Below, piece after piece: positions 42,187-53,876 of a stretch of 64,000 nt of DNA (positions within the stretch are counted from its first letter, which is position 1; each line of letters starts with the position of its first letter). Source of the DNA: Cristatella mucedo (taxonomy: Eukaryota; Bryozoa; Phylactolaemata; Cristatellidae). The position numbers and the translations under genes were made by a program. Location of the stretch: NCBI GenBank assembly GCA_009760855.2, contig WPIO01000043.1, positions 248,001 to 312,000 of the forward strand, given 5' to 3'. The notes beneath the pieces are model-generated. The model ran no database searches, was not told where the DNA came from, and saw only the letters and a program-made list of their open reading frames with translations.

Positions 42187-42399
42187 CTACTGTATTGTAG
42201 AAAAGTCGTGAAAATCAGTCCAAAAACAATCTCAAATACAAACTACTCTTTTTATAAATACAAATATTCCATAATTTACGGAACTAGAAACACTGCCAAA
42301 GAAAGGAGCGACTCATTCCAGAACGTGCCACTAGAAGAATTGCTTACATTAAAATTTATACTGCATAGTGCGAATGACTACAACTGCCGTAATCAATAA
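42187..42399 (+). CDS. Candidate terminal exon of the 41617 gene
   Basis: Acceptor TTTGTATTCATTTTTTCAAG opens a phase-0 frame of 70 codons and TAA, in phase with the exon ending at 41831. It begins LLYCRKVVKISPKTISN, continues TYR-rich (SFYKYKYSIIYG), then VPLEELLTLKFIL. Unknown family and AT-rich composition. The 355-bp intron and matching phase are the only support; a chance open frame is possible. Confidence 0.3.
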   Translation, partial: LLYCRKVVKISPKTISNTNYSFYKYKYSIIYGTRNTAKERSDSFQNVPLEELLTLKFILHSANDYNCRNQ

Positions 42400-43070
42400 G
42401 CAACTGAACATCGGAGTTGACTCACATGCAAATGAGTGGACCCAATCATCACCTCAGATGCATGCATCAGCCGATTTGCCTCAGCCTTATCTGTATCAGG
42501 TTTGTATCTGCTTACAGTGAGCTTGCAGATGCAGTTTATTAATGACCCGTTGTCCTATTAACAAATAGGTGAATAGACCGCCGACAGCCTCAACCTCTCT
42601 TCGGGCATTAGCTGGGCTAGAACGGAGTGGATGCCTTTCAGATGAAAGGTATATAGGTCCAGAATAGGTTTCAATTTACAGACACCCCAGCAAGCAGGCC
42701 AGTCTTACGACTGTGATTCTACTGTCCTATTGACTGGTACATGTTTACATAGGTGACAGAAATTACCGTAATGACTGAAAAGGGCAAAGGAAATCGTTGT
42801 TTAGCTACTAAATTTCAAGCAGACCGAAAAGCAATCTGGCTAAAATGCAGTTATGTAAGGTCTAAAAAATGGACAAATTTGATAACACAATGGTTGCCCC
42901 AGATTTAATTGAAATTAGTCAATCAGCTAGAATCGTGGCGTGCGCTATACTGAAATAAATGTCATTAAGTGACTGATCTCCGCCAGCTGATCATTAACCC
43001 CTGACTTGTGCCTCTCAGTGGCTGTACTTGATGGATACTCATCTAGTCTAAGCGCCTCTAGCATAGTACG
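42400..43070. other. Nothing recognised
   Basis: No gene or repeat that I can support. Confidence 0.45.
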
Positions 43071-43071
43071 C

Positions 43072-43216
43072 TGAGCTGGTTTGGTCTAGCGGTTAAGGTG
43101 CTCGCCCCGACCGAGGTCTGACCGAGGTTGTGGGTTCGAGCCCCGAGGCATATGTGAAGCGCCTAACTAGAGATTAGGTTCTCATGTGGCGCTATATAAA
43201 TGAATTATATTTATTA
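43072..43216 (+). mobile_element. SINE1
   Basis: GAGCTGGTTTGGTCTAGCGG, GGTTGTGGGTTCGAGCCCCG (near-perfect B box) and GCGCTATATAAATGAATTATAT. The best-preserved SINE1 in the window. A second, degraded tail (GAAATAGATTATGTTCTTATATGG...CATTATTATTATTG) follows at about 43285-43355. Confidence 0.9.
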
Positions 43217-43865
43217 TTTACATATTTTACGATTGTAGGCGTTGAGAAAACTCCTATTTATAATTCAATCGAGATTTTTTTGTAGAAATGTAAATTTCTT
43301 GGAAATAGATTATGTTCTTATATGGTGCTATACAAGTGCATCGTCATTATTATTATTGCTACAGCTTATTTATTCGTCAATGAACTTTTGCCATAGGCAC
43401 ACAGTTGTTCCTTCTACGTCAAATTGAATCGAGAAAGATGAGTCGGCTTTGGATTTTCGGGTGTGTTCTATATGTCAGCGTTCCCTCTTTCCCTCACTCT
43501 TTGACACTGCCTGTATTATTCTTCGGGTTAGAAGAGTTTGAGAGCTTTTAATCTTTTGATTTCCTGTCTAATTACTACCTTTGATTGTCGTTAGCAATTA
43601 CGCTAAAATTGCATCTTCATCTCATACGTTTTTATTTGCTACCTCCACTCTTTTTGTCTGAGTTTGGGTGACTAGAGGGATTTAACGAGTTTTTGCTTTA
43701 GACTCATTTTAGCATTGATGAGGATAAATGCACGCGCACTATTTAAAAAAAATAAAAAAAATTGATTACTATTAAGACGCCACCCTCATTTCTTTGTATT
43801 TGTCCTCTGGTTAGATATATGTTTTTTGAAAAACGGTTTGTGGGTTCAGTTCCTGCAGTGGGCAA
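43217..43865. other. Nothing recognised apart from SINE tail scrap
   Basis: After the tail scrap the sequence is T-rich with no supported feature. Confidence 0.45.
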
Positions 43866-43867
43866 TA

Positions 43868-44045
43868 AAAATGTACAAGCTGACTTAACAGCTTCTTTTG
43901 CAGAGGGACAGAAAAAACTTTACGGCTATCACCACCGCTTGCAGCGGCATTAAAGAATCACCCACCGCACGATACGAACCCACAAGCTAGGAATCGTGGT
44001 CGTGAAAAGCAATTGTCTTACCTAGTGTTCCATCACGGCTCACCG
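43868..44045 (-). mobile_element. SINE2, inverted
   Basis: The reverse complement reads GTGAGCCGTGATGGAACACT, GGTAAGACAATTGCTTTTCACG, GTGGGTTCGTATCGTG, GGTGGTGATAGCCGTAAAG. Complete or nearly so. Confidence 0.83.
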
Positions 44046-44276
44046 ATACTAAACTGGCAGCTGAAAGCAACGGTGACGGCTCTTCTGACGCTACTTGAAT
44101 GAAGCTGCTTAATAATTTCAAATTTAGTTGAAATTTTTATCATTTTCATTGATTAGAAATTTAATACAAGGTGATTGGCGTTAGGTGCAAATGTACACGC
44201 TATAATTGGCCTGCCTTCTCGGTTGAAGTAATAGTCTCCTTGCTAGGTGCATAGGATAACGCTTTTGCCTTTGCAG

Positions 44277-44382
44277 CAATGGCGGACGAACTGCTTGTGG
44301 TGCCTCATTGCGAGAAGCTTCATAAGTCATTCGAAGATATGAAACTTAAATTAACTGTAAGGGGATGGTGCACAGGCCACAA
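44277..44382 (+). CDS. Galectin-like gene, first coding exon
   Basis: Acceptor GCTTTTGCCTTTGCAG is followed by CA and the ATG. The CDS runs 44279-44382 and ends at a consensus donor GTAAGT in phase 2. The 34 codons start MADELLVVPHCEKLHKSF and end MKLKLTVRGWCTGH. Galectins typically open with a PY-x-L-x-GL-x-G segment then (M)xIxVxG, and the VPHCEKL...MKLKLTVRG pattern fits. The two leftover bases AA join the single T at 54868 to give Asn, restoring frame into FTIHLEN, the expected next strand. An earlier GTAAGG within the exon is a weaker donor. The two-base leader before ATG may reflect a 5' UTR intron or trans-splicing. Confidence 0.58.
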
Positions 44383-44559
44383 GTAAGTTCTGCCATCCGA
44401 TGTGCTTCTTGAAGGCGACGTAAGTCTAGCATGTGTGCTTACACACAATGAGAATGAGTAAAATCTAGCGAGAATCGGACGGCCAGCTTTTATAGAACTA
44501 AATTATCTTCTTGGGCAGTGTACCGCATAGCTCACGGAAAAGATATTGTGCTTTAGCCA

Positions 44560-44735
44560 TACTGGCACAATAGAGAAGGCGGTTTTTTCATGACCTCAGT
44601 ACTGAGGTCACGGGTTGAAATCCTGCTGTGTGCAATTCTTTATTGCCACTGCAAGCAGTGGCTGTCACTGGTCGTCGTCAAGGCTCTTCTGTCGCTATAT
44701 AAAAGCGGCTGTTATAATCAGCCAGTAATTACTTA
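44560..44735 (+). mobile_element. SINE2, degraded
   Basis: GACCTCAGTACTGAGGTCACGGGTTGAAATCCTG...CAAGGCTCTTCTGTCGCTAT...GGCTGTTATAATCAGCCAG. It lies in the long first intron of the galectin-like gene. Confidence 0.75.
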
Positions 44736-45764
44736 TTTTGCTGGTTGGTTGCACATTGGTTGTCCCCTAGCGAGTATGCTTCCCAATTTTCACGCATATC
44801 CTGGGCGGCGAGAGGCTAGCACGTAACCCTTAGGTTAATTCACCTGTTAATTGTCATAGGCACGTAGAACAGCGTTAATGTTACACGACGTATAACGATG
44901 CTGCTAAATAAATCACGAACGGACTAGTTTCAACCAGAACCTTGAAGTTGATAAGTCACTTGATGAGTAGCGGTTTCACTACGGAAACAATGGAATATCG
45001 CCGTGTTGACGATATTTCCATGAGTATGCATGCAGAGTGAGACGCCTAACGTAAGCGAAATTTTGAACTAGCAAAAGATAAGCAAATACAGAGTAACAGA
45101 TTTGAAATAGAAATTACCAACTGTGTGCAACAGCTGTGGTATGATATCCACGTCTAAACTGGCTCAGATTTGTTCTGCATTGCAGTCAGCTGACTGACTT
45201 TAGTCAGACCAGTTCTATAGCGGAAGAAGTCGTCTTGGAGTAGGTACATTGGCAGCAGGAAACATAAAGGGGATGCAAATAAATAGTTATGCCTGCAGAC
45301 CTGGTCTAAGATACAGCTATTTTATACACGAAAAAATGTAACTTTGTCAATAAATATGAAGCTTAGTTTTTACGAGATCAATTAAATAAGATTTACCACC
45401 TTCTAAATGCTATTGAAAAAAATATTTTCACAAGACTAAACAAAATTCGGATTGGTAGAAATCAGGCAGAAATCACAGCACAAAGACTGCTGAATGTTAT
45501 TAGCATATCATTTTTAGTTAATTTTTAGCTTCGTGCATATATTTCCAAAAGCGGGAGTAAAAATTTCAAAGGGAATCCAGCCAAGAAAAAGAATTCCCTT
45601 GGTTCTTGCAATGGTAAAGATAATTTTGTGGGTATCATCATACATGCTTCATTTGCAGTGCACGTAAAATTGCAAGAAAGAGATTTAGATATGAAATGTA
45701 ATTTATTTGTATGGTGCCATTAGAAAAAGTATATCTCTTTGTATTAGTTAAATCTTATAAGGAA
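44736..45764. other. Intron DNA, nothing recognised
   Basis: AT-rich part of the galectin-like gene's intron. A faint LINE-tail-like stretch (GCAAGAAAGAGATTTAG...GTATGGTGCCATTAG) is at about 45660-45725. Confidence 0.45.
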
Positions 45765-46150
45765 CCATGACCTTACGTTTAGTGTAATATGCACTCGTGA
45801 AATGCATAGTGCTGTTAGTAGTAAAATAAAAATTGCTAAAACATTTTTATAGTAAGCATGATTATAAAAGAAATACCGCAAGGACCCACAGCATTGTGAG
45901 AGTACATTTTTCGCTATTAGATTTTTTATCTTTGTTAACTGACATCGAGATATGACGTGACTTCAGTCGGAAGTAATTTCCTGGCTTGGAAGTACATGCA
46001 CTTAAAGCACAGTTTCCATAGTTCCGAGTTTTAGGTTTGTGAGGAAAGGCAAATTGATGTTAGTCAGAAGAGCAGTTGGGACGGTGCCTAAATGATTTGA
46101 GAAGCAGTTTTGCTTGGGCAGTAGGACTCAGTGTGCATGGAGATTAAATC
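45765..46150 (-). mobile_element. LINE family B, strongly decayed
   Basis: AAGGACCCACAGCATTGTG, GACGTGACTTCAGTCGGAAG, TCCTGGCTTGGAAGTACATG and GCACAGTTTCCATAG follow the order of inverted LINE B copies such as 56815-56950. Confidence 0.6.
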
Positions 46151-46427
46151 GATTAACTGTCCAACTGTTACCGACGCCCCACGTGCCCTTTTGTGCTTAT
46201 AGATAAAAAATTATCAATAAGAACCGGCGGGTGTACCACTTTTTTACTTTTCATTTCTCAGTGTCCATTCTCAATTTAAAATAGTTTGCAGTCCTCTCAT
46301 AAAAGACTTTCAGATCACTTGTTAGGAGTACATGTGCGAGTTGGAAACAATGGCCGCAATCTATCCCCACCCAGTCCACGTATCAAGTCATCCCGCATTT
46401 AAGTATTTCTGATATAATTTAATTTAT

Positions 46428-46840
46428 ATGAAATCTAGAAATCATCTCTTCATTTTAGTGGGTGAATTTAACATTCATTTTGAATACATAGCACACGCTT
46501 TAAGTGCAACAATTTGTAAACTGGCTGACTCATTTTCTACTTTCGCGGTTGCACATGACACTATTCACAACAAAGTTAACACACAGGATCGCTTTTACTC
46601 CCATGATCGTACAAAATCGTCTCCTTTTATAATTTTGTATATGCCTATTGACACTGCTATGCGTTGGCACAGCACGCCGACCCTGTGCTGTCACATCTAG
46701 CCATGTTTTTCTTGTTATTTATTGAGCGTACTACCACTAACCATTCGATCCTGCTTTCTTTGCAGCAACTGTACAGTGCCTAGAAAAAAGATTGAGTTCT
46801 CTAAGGGAACTTTATGAAATTTATTATTGCATTTTTATTA
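46428..46840 (+). mobile_element. LINE family B with endonuclease remnant
   Basis: The frame 46428-46700 contains LFILVGEFNIHFEYIAHAL and LADSFSTFAVAHDTIHN, matching the (V)GDFNIH motif of LINE AP endonucleases. It is followed almost at once by the LINE B 3' UTR and tail (46700-46840: CTAGAAAAAAGATTGAGTTC). The RT region is deleted between them. The only endonuclease piece seen in the window. Confidence 0.72.
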
Positions 46841-46844
46841 TTTT

Positions 46845-47250
46845 CACTGAACTTGCTAGATCAAATCTTGTGTGATATCAGTCAGTCCGAATTTTCTGCT
46901 GTCCTCAATATCCAGAATCTGCAGAGAATGGCAAAACTATAGGATCGCTTGTCACAGGTACTGTCCCTGTGGAAATATCTTAATTTTCCTCCTGCCTAAT
47001 CTTTCTTCCGGCCTGTCCTTACTGGAAGAATGCTACGCGACATCACCTACCGACGTGCTTGACGAATTTCATCCTTGAATAGGCAAATTAGAGGCCCTCA
47101 TTTAGATGGGCAACAGTTAACTGCAGATATTAAACTAGGTAGACATGCAATGACCCACTGAGCGAAGTTCAAGATCGTATAAATGGATCCAAATTTACCA
47201 TTATTTATTAGGCGCAGGAGGCCGCTCTAGTTCACACCATTAAATCATGA
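46845..47250. other. Intron DNA, nothing recognised
   Basis: The short frame 46872-47078 (MISVSPNFLLSSISRICREW) is unassigned. Confidence 0.4.
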
Positions 47251-47254
47251 AATA

Positions 47255-47402
47255 TAACTCATTTTTGTATCACCATCAACAAACTTAATCTCTATTCAGG
47301 CAATTTAAATATGCAGCGTGGCTTAAGCCCATGGCCTCGGTCGTCAAAACGTTCACTTCGACCTTGATTAAGGCGAGCTGAGTAACAGCCGGGCCAAACT
47401 TG
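47255..47402 (-). mobile_element. SINE1, inverted, degraded
   Basis: ACTTAATCTCTATTCAGGCAATTTAAATATGC, TGGCCTCGGTCGTCAAAACG and CGACCTTGATTAAGGCGAGC match the SINE1 reverse complement. Confidence 0.65.
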
Positions 47403-47799
47403 GTAGGTCGAGTATAGAGTATGTAAAATATTGCAGAATCAAAGATGAGTCATCCTAAACAATGGATTTGTTCCTTCGACGGTGTGATGGCATCGCATGA
47501 CTTTTCGAAATTAGAAACGAAGCAGCAAATACGCTTTATCCTCAGCTTCAATGAGAATGAGAACTGGTGACTCATTCGCCAGTTTTTATTGATTAGTTTT
47601 TATTTATAAGCACAAGAGACACGTGGGCATTGGTTACGTTTTGGCAGTTAGTCGATTTCATCCAGGTATCGGTCAAATGTAAAGGCCAAGGGCTTTCTAC
47701 AAAATTATGTCGTTTATTTTTAATCTCTCGAACATTCAGTTAGGGTTCCACAGGCGAACTCGCCGGTTTTCCATCAGCATTATAGTAGGGTAGTTAATA

Positions 47800-49265
47800 G
47801 TGATATATTAAAAAAGCACTCGATAAAGTACCCTTAGAGAACACAATCTCTTTATAGGCGCTTTTCTGCAAAGGAAGCATAATCGAATAGTTAGTAGCAG
47901 CTATCTCAATAAACAACAAGAATAACATGGTTTTGGGTGACATGCACATGGTCAACATGCAAATTTGGTTAGTTGCAGCATGCACAGAATCAACACGCAC
48001 AGACACATAAATGACGATTCACATTGACATGCTGTGATAAAAGGTACGTTTTTGTTTCTTTTTAAATTTGGTCAAGTCAGGGGATGTAGTAATGCAAGTC
48101 GGGATTGAGTTCCAAAATTTGAGGCATATGAATGACAGGCACGGTATCCAAAGGATTTGAGGTTTGTACGGGCTGTAGGTAAGCAGTTAGATTATGGAGA
48201 GCAGGTGTCATTATGCTTAGCCTGGTGAGGCAGTAGATCTGATAAGTAGGCTGACGTCAAAGAATGAAGGGACATGAAAATAACTGACAAAACCTTGAAG
48301 TCAGTTGTCAAGTCAAGTGCGTTGCTTGACTGGTAGCCAGTGGAAATCGGCGAGAAGTGGTGTTATGTCGCAACGGCAACCCTCACGACAGCCAAGCCTA
48401 GCTGTAGAGATTTGCACCAGCTGTAAGTACCTGAGTGCACCGGCTGGTAGCCCGGCAATTAGTTACAGAAGTCAAGACGGGATGTCGCGAATGCATGGAC
48501 TGACTTAGACTTGGTATCCCTGTCTAAATAGGCCCGAATTTTAGAAAGAATGCAGAGACTAACTTAGATATGGTATAGCTGACTAAGTAAAGCTGAATTT
48601 CAGCAATGTCATGCAACTGAAAGTAGGCAGACTTGATTGTGGAGCTGATGTGGTCGTCTAAGGAAAGGTCACTTTGGAATATGGCACCTAGATTTTGTGG
48701 GCATTCAGCAGCAGATTGGCTGGCAGCGCCGATTTTGATCGTTAGCCTTTCCAAATTTTGAATAACAATTGATTCGCCTATAACTATTAAGCTATATTTA
48801 TCATCATTCAATTGAGAAAAAGTTGCTGCCATCCATGTGCAGATGTCATCAGTGCATGCAGCAAAGGACTAGGGAGAATTCAATGTGCTCGAGGGGTGGT
48901 AGGGATCAAAGCCAATGTGCAACTGAGTGTCATCCGAAAGAAGTTAACAAGTCCACAAGTGGTATCGGCAGAATTGAAAATCTAGATTGACTTTCTTTGT
49001 CTATTCACTTAAATACTTTGGAATCTCCAACTGAGATAGAACCTGAATCATCGCCATGCAGTGCCAGAAATGCCCAGGCGAGATAAGAGGTGCTGAAGAA
49101 GAACTATGTGACTACTAGTGTCAAAAGCAGCCGATGGGTATAGCAAAACAATGAGAGATACTCTACCCGGGTCTTCATTCTTATGTAGGCCGTTGTAACC
49201 GGAAGCAATGCTAACTCTGTGGAGTGATTAGTTCTAAACCAGAGTGGACCTTTCCTGGAAAAATT
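47800..49265 (-). mobile_element. LINE family B, longest copy (about 1.45 kb)
   Basis: The tail is at the left (CTCGATAAAGTACCCTTAGAG). The minus strand then runs back through the 3' UTR and RT C-terminus (48180-48490). The frame 48524-48832 holds AATFSQLNDDKYSLIVIGES, NLGAIFQSDLSLDDHI and SAYFQLHDIAEI, the conserved block after the RT palm. Stops and shifts are present. Confidence 0.85.
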
Positions 49266-49271
49266 AGCAGC

Positions 49272-49555
49272 ATCTGCATGTAATAATAATAACAATGCAC
49301 TTGATAAAGAACTCTCAGAGATCTCAATCTCTTTCTTGTCGCTTTACATTTGCTGCAAAGGGAAACGCCGTTGAATAGTGAGTAATACCTTGCTTGATAA
49401 CAACATGAATAACATGGTTAGGGGTAACATGCACAGGGTCAGCATGAAAATGTGGTTAGCGGCAGCATGCACAGTGTCAGCACGCCTAAGCACACGAAGG
49501 ACGAATCACATGGACCCACTAAATGCTGTCCTGAATAGGTGTGAGTTTAGGCAAT
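49272..49555 (-). mobile_element. LINE family B 3' end, inverted, second copy
   Basis: TAATAATAATAACAATGCACTTG, GAGATCTCAATCTCTTTC, GGTTAGGGGTAACATGCACAGG. Inserted next to the 5' end of the copy at 47800. Confidence 0.85.
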
Positions 49556-51999
49556 CGGCTCCGACTCGTTCCATTGTCTTCGATAGGAATGGTAGAAAGG
49601 AGGCCCTGTGGTAGTTGCTAAAGTTCCCTTGGTCTAGTGCTGGCTTGGTCTAGTTGACCTCCAAGGTAAAGCCGGTCACTGCAGCACTCAATGGTGAGGG
49701 AGCCGGACGGTTAAGGACAATGCCAGGAATGCTAGGCACGTGCCCCTTTCAACCCTGCTTTGAGTTAGTGAGCTGCCTGCTAAAATGCATCCACAACGAA
49801 TCACAACATCACGAATCCTGGCACCAATAGTTGAAAAAAAGATTGCATTTGAGTGACTCGAGTGAATCGCAATCGGGCTAGAACGAAAGCACGTAAAAGT
49901 GAGGCAATCTGATGTCAGTGACTTTAACGTAGCAGCTCGTTTGGTTGTACAGGCGCAGGACTGCAGCAAACCGAAGGCAGGAAAACCTTCTTGAGTGGAA
50001 AACATTGAGATGTCGGTAGGCATGCAAATTATGGCAGGCCAGAGTGAAAAAGTAAAGCAATTTTTTCTTAATCAGGAATTAGCCTTGTGTGCTTAGCGAT
50101 GCGAGTAAAATAGCTGGGCGATCTTTGTATGAGCTTTGCTGTACAAAATCAACAAGAATGATTAACGTTTTCATTCATGCCGTATAAGGTGCTAAGGGAG
50201 ATGGTTGCAATTAGATTGCTTACTTCCATTGGCATAGGGTCATTTGAAGTTATTGATTGTTTGTTGAAGTAAAAGGCGAATTATTTTGACGTGGAAACCA
50301 TGCCTTCTTCGTTGAAAATATTGCACCTACTCTAACCACCTTTATGCCGACTCTCATTAAAGAAATTGTTAAGTAGCAACCTGTGGCCGTCCTCTATGCA
50401 TATTTTAGAGGTTCCTGCTTAAGAAGTGGCTATAATATTGATGCATCTGTTACAGTGCCTTACTTAGTATAGGCTCATAAAAATGAGTAATCTCATATAG
50501 ATCGCATGCCATCACCTATATGTTCTTCAATGCAGACTCCAATACTTGCACTGTAAGGCCTTGCTAATAGAAATACATCCATGAACGGTACCTGTGGTTG
50601 TCGTACTGCACTATGTGGATGTGTCAGCTTCATAAGCCCACGCTTATACTGGAGATCTTTGCAACTCAACATGAACGTAATAATAATATGACATTTGTAT
50701 AGCACTCTCAGTGAATTAAATCTTTGTCTACGAACTTTGAGTAAGTGGCATTATTTACCGAATACAACAGCAGCACGATTATGCATCCTCTTGATGAAAA
50801 ATGTGCAGCCTCACTCAGTTTGGCAATTCAATAAGTTTTTATATTCAAGTCCAACTGAATTATTTATTGTAATGCCTCGATTGCCTAAGGCACAGTATGA
50901 AGTCACTAGGTGGGGAGGGAACTTTCCCTGAATAGTCAACCCTGAGTGAACCGATGACTGAGCTTTGGGAATATTTTAGATAGATAAACGCAACATGCTG
51001 CTGATTGCCTGTGTGCAATAGGCATCCGAGGAAGAGGGAACATGTAGCCGAATGCAGCTGGACTCCGTGTGGCAGTAGTCGCTGTGAGCCTCTGTTTGCT
51101 TAACCGTGACATCTAGACTTTTTTGCAGCATCCTACATCTGATCACGTGTACCCCGGAACACTATTAGAAACACATTAGATCAGCGCTCTGCAATTGTGG
51201 CCACGCAGTTACGGGTAGGCACTCCTGTTTTAGGAGTATATTCAACTGTAAAGTCTCCTTGTGCCAATTCTAAGAGCTACATTACCGTTGACTTGTGTGG
51301 CACAATAAACTAAGGGCAGTACAATCCCATCGAAGAAGTCCCCTGCACTTCAAGGCTCACACTTGTAGGTGCGAGTCCTGCTGCAGTTGATCCTTTCTTG
51401 CTCACTGCTAGCGAGGGCCATTGTCATTAAAGCTAAGGTGCTTGCTTTTTGCAGGTAAAGGTAAAGGTATTCGATGACCGAGTTTTCGGACTCTCATCCC
51501 GTGGCATATGTGAAGTGCCCGAAAAGAGATTAGGTTCTCTTATGGTGCTGCACAAATGAATTGCATTATGTTATATTTCTTCTGCGGCTATATAAGCGAA
51601 GTTGTCGAATAGGCTAGCTTTTTATAGACCACCGATTTTCTCGACCACACCGGGTTGATAACCACTGAGGCTCCTCTGCTCCTATACTAATGAGGCTCTT
51701 GACTCGGCCAATCTTCAAGCGTTTTATATACTTAGCTGACTTCAAAAGTACAATAAGCAAACCAAAGTCTGAGGAGCATCCACAACGAAAAGATAGCTTG
51801 TGGAAGCTTACGAAGAAGCCAGAGTCGAGGCATAAAAAGACCAGAAGAGAAGGAATCAACCCTTAGTCAATCAAGACCATGACTATCGGCAAATTCATGA
51901 CTTGATTAGAAGATCCATGTTGCATGCACAGTTGAGTGGCTTCTACCTGGCGCAACGCCTGAAACTCATCGGAACTATCCATTAATGATACTTACTTTG
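49556..51999. other. Intron DNA, little recognised
   Basis: No exon supported. A reversed SINE-like tail lies at about 50675-50745 (AATAATAATATGACATTTGTATAGCACTC). A degraded SINE1 is at 51478-51560 (GTGGCATATGTGAAGTGCCCG, AGATTAGGTTCTCTTATGG). About 51330-51440 may be an old SINE2. About 49560-49720 (GGCTCCGACTCGTTCCATTG) is unassigned. Confidence 0.45.
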
Positions 52000-52075
52000 C
52001 AGCAAATGTAAAATGCCTGGAGAGAGATTGGGTTCTCCCGAGGGTTCTACAGTAAAGGTATTATTCTTATTTATT
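52000..52075 (+). mobile_element. LINE family B tail
   Basis: CAGCAAATGTAAAATGCCTGGAGAG, ATTGGGTTCTCCCGAGGG, ending TATTATTCTTATTTATT. Confidence 0.65.
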
Positions 52076-52155
52076 CGGCTTTGAAAATCAACTATACCCA
52101 TCTTACTTGACAATCAAGCAGATTGTTGCACAGCAAGCAATGTGATTGTGGGCAC

Positions 52156-52805
52156 ATGTAATGTAATGTATCTCCTTCTGTGAATCCACAAAGCCATTAA
52201 GACAATGTCGGTGTTACGCAGGAGAGTTTTTTTAGTGCACTCACAGCCTAAACGGCTTTCGGTACGCATTTGGTAATCAACAGACTTCGTCTTACCCAAA
52301 AAGAGAAAGGGGAAAGCATAGCAGAATCAGGGGACCAGTTGAGGTAGTGAGTAGCATGGAAGTAGCAGCTGAGGACCACTGAAAAGGACGAGCCATAGTG
52401 GCAGCAGGAGAGGAGTTGTTGTTGCATAAGAATTGTGGAAGCGAGTTTCACAGTCCTAGAACCTGCAGATCTAAAGCTTCTGTCGCCAAAGGTCTTTAAG
52501 CAGAGGAATGGAACAGCTAATTTATTGTCCACACAGACCTGAGGGCGCGAAGATGCTGATACTGGTGCCGTAGTTTAGCTAGGTACGAAGGAGCCAAGCC
52601 GTGGTGGGCCTTGTAGGTCAGCGTAAGAACTCTGCCCTGTATCCGTTGATCAACGGGCAGCCATCCTAGCTCTTTTAGCAATGGAGACACGTGGTCAAAC
52701 CTCTGGTTCCTGAAGACAAGTCTTGTAGCCATATTCATAGCCAGTTGCAGTGGCCTAGTTACTTTCTTTGGTAGCTCAGCCGAAAGAGAGTTACAATAAT
52801 CAATG
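52156..52805 (-). mobile_element. LINE family A, 3' part
   Basis: Begins ATGTAATGTAATGTATCTCC. The minus-strand frames 52248-52532 and 52517-52858 carry DYCNSLSAELPKKVTRPLQ, RLVFRNQRFDHVSPLLKELG and WLPVDQRIQGRVLTLTYKAH. One of the least decayed RT C-termini, yet frameshifted near 52520. Confidence 0.9.
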
Positions 52806-53079
52806 GGTGGAGGTTCAGCCACAGGGATAGTAATTGGATAGTGACAGAGTGACCCCAAAAGCCGCCTTCCAGGTCACTACCTTACTCCTTCAAAACTGCA
52901 TACTCACACACAAAATGTTCCGTTTGGTCTTCTTCCACGCGTAAAAAAATTGACTCAGTACATCCGTTAGCCTGTGGATTTAATCTAATATCATTGGCAC
53001 CTTTGCTTTGCTAAGACAAAATAAATCCTGCTATCAACACACACAACTGGAGAAGATATAAGTAAACACACGTGGTGTT

Positions 53080-53270
53080 TAAAGCATTTATTTTATGTTT
53101 GTGATTTATCCTTCATGTGCATGTGCCTGCTTACACTGCCTGCTGCTTTTGTATTATACCACCAATTATTCCGTAATGCTTTGCATTCAGCATCTGTCAA
53201 GTGCCTAGACAGTGACTCACTTCTCTGAGAGCACTACCACAACGTATAACTATTATTATTAGCATTACTA
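53080..53270 (+). mobile_element. LINE family B 3' end, degraded
   Basis: TTGTGATTTATCCTTCATGTGC, CCTGCTTACACTGCC, CAAGTGCCTAGACAGTGACTC, ATTATTATTAGC. Confidence 0.65.
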
Positions 53271-53479
53271 TTCCCTGACAGGAAAACCTAATCCAGCAGT
53301 AAATAAGGCTTTTGATGCTTCTTGTCTTAGCAAGTTTGTTTCAAAGTATTTTAATTCAACCTTAGTTATATCAATATTTAACAAAAACGGAGAATCTAAG
53401 GTCCCAGAAAACTTTTGCAGTTTTCTATCCTTATCATTCATATGTAGCAGAACTGCAGTACAAGTTTAACGTTCTCGTT

Positions 53480-53876
53480 CCCTCAGGTCTTATGCGGACG
53501 ATAAATGAGCTGCTGTATTATTCCTACGCCCAAGGGTAGATTGTGAACGAAGTTTTTTCTCTAAAGATCCTAGACTGTAGAGCTCACTTCCACAATTGTT
53601 ACGCAGGCATCAATTTTCCTGCTGCCGCGTGTGGGTTATTTTTCCAATTGTCCTTAGCTGCCACTTCCAGCGTAGTCAGCTCCACGTCTCGGTCGTTCTG
53701 ACTCAGCTATGACTATCTTTTTCTCGTTGTCGCTTGACATGCAGTCTTGGCAATTGAGTGCTCACTAAAAGCTGCTTTTCAGTGGCCAGTAGAGAGCTCT
53801 CCAGTGTAACACTCACTTAGTCTTTGCGGCATTCAGGAGTTACACACGGAGTTAAATTATATTGCATTACACTTTC
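53480..53876 (+). mobile_element. LINE family A 3' end, degraded
   Basis: CTCAGGTCTTATGCGGACGATAAATGAGC, GATCCTAGACTGTAGAGC, ending TTACACACGGAG...TATTGCATTACAC. A second, weaker LINE A 3' scrap is at 54248-54345 (ATGCGTACCCAAAGG, TTTTGTGGAGTACTGAACGC). Confidence 0.78.
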
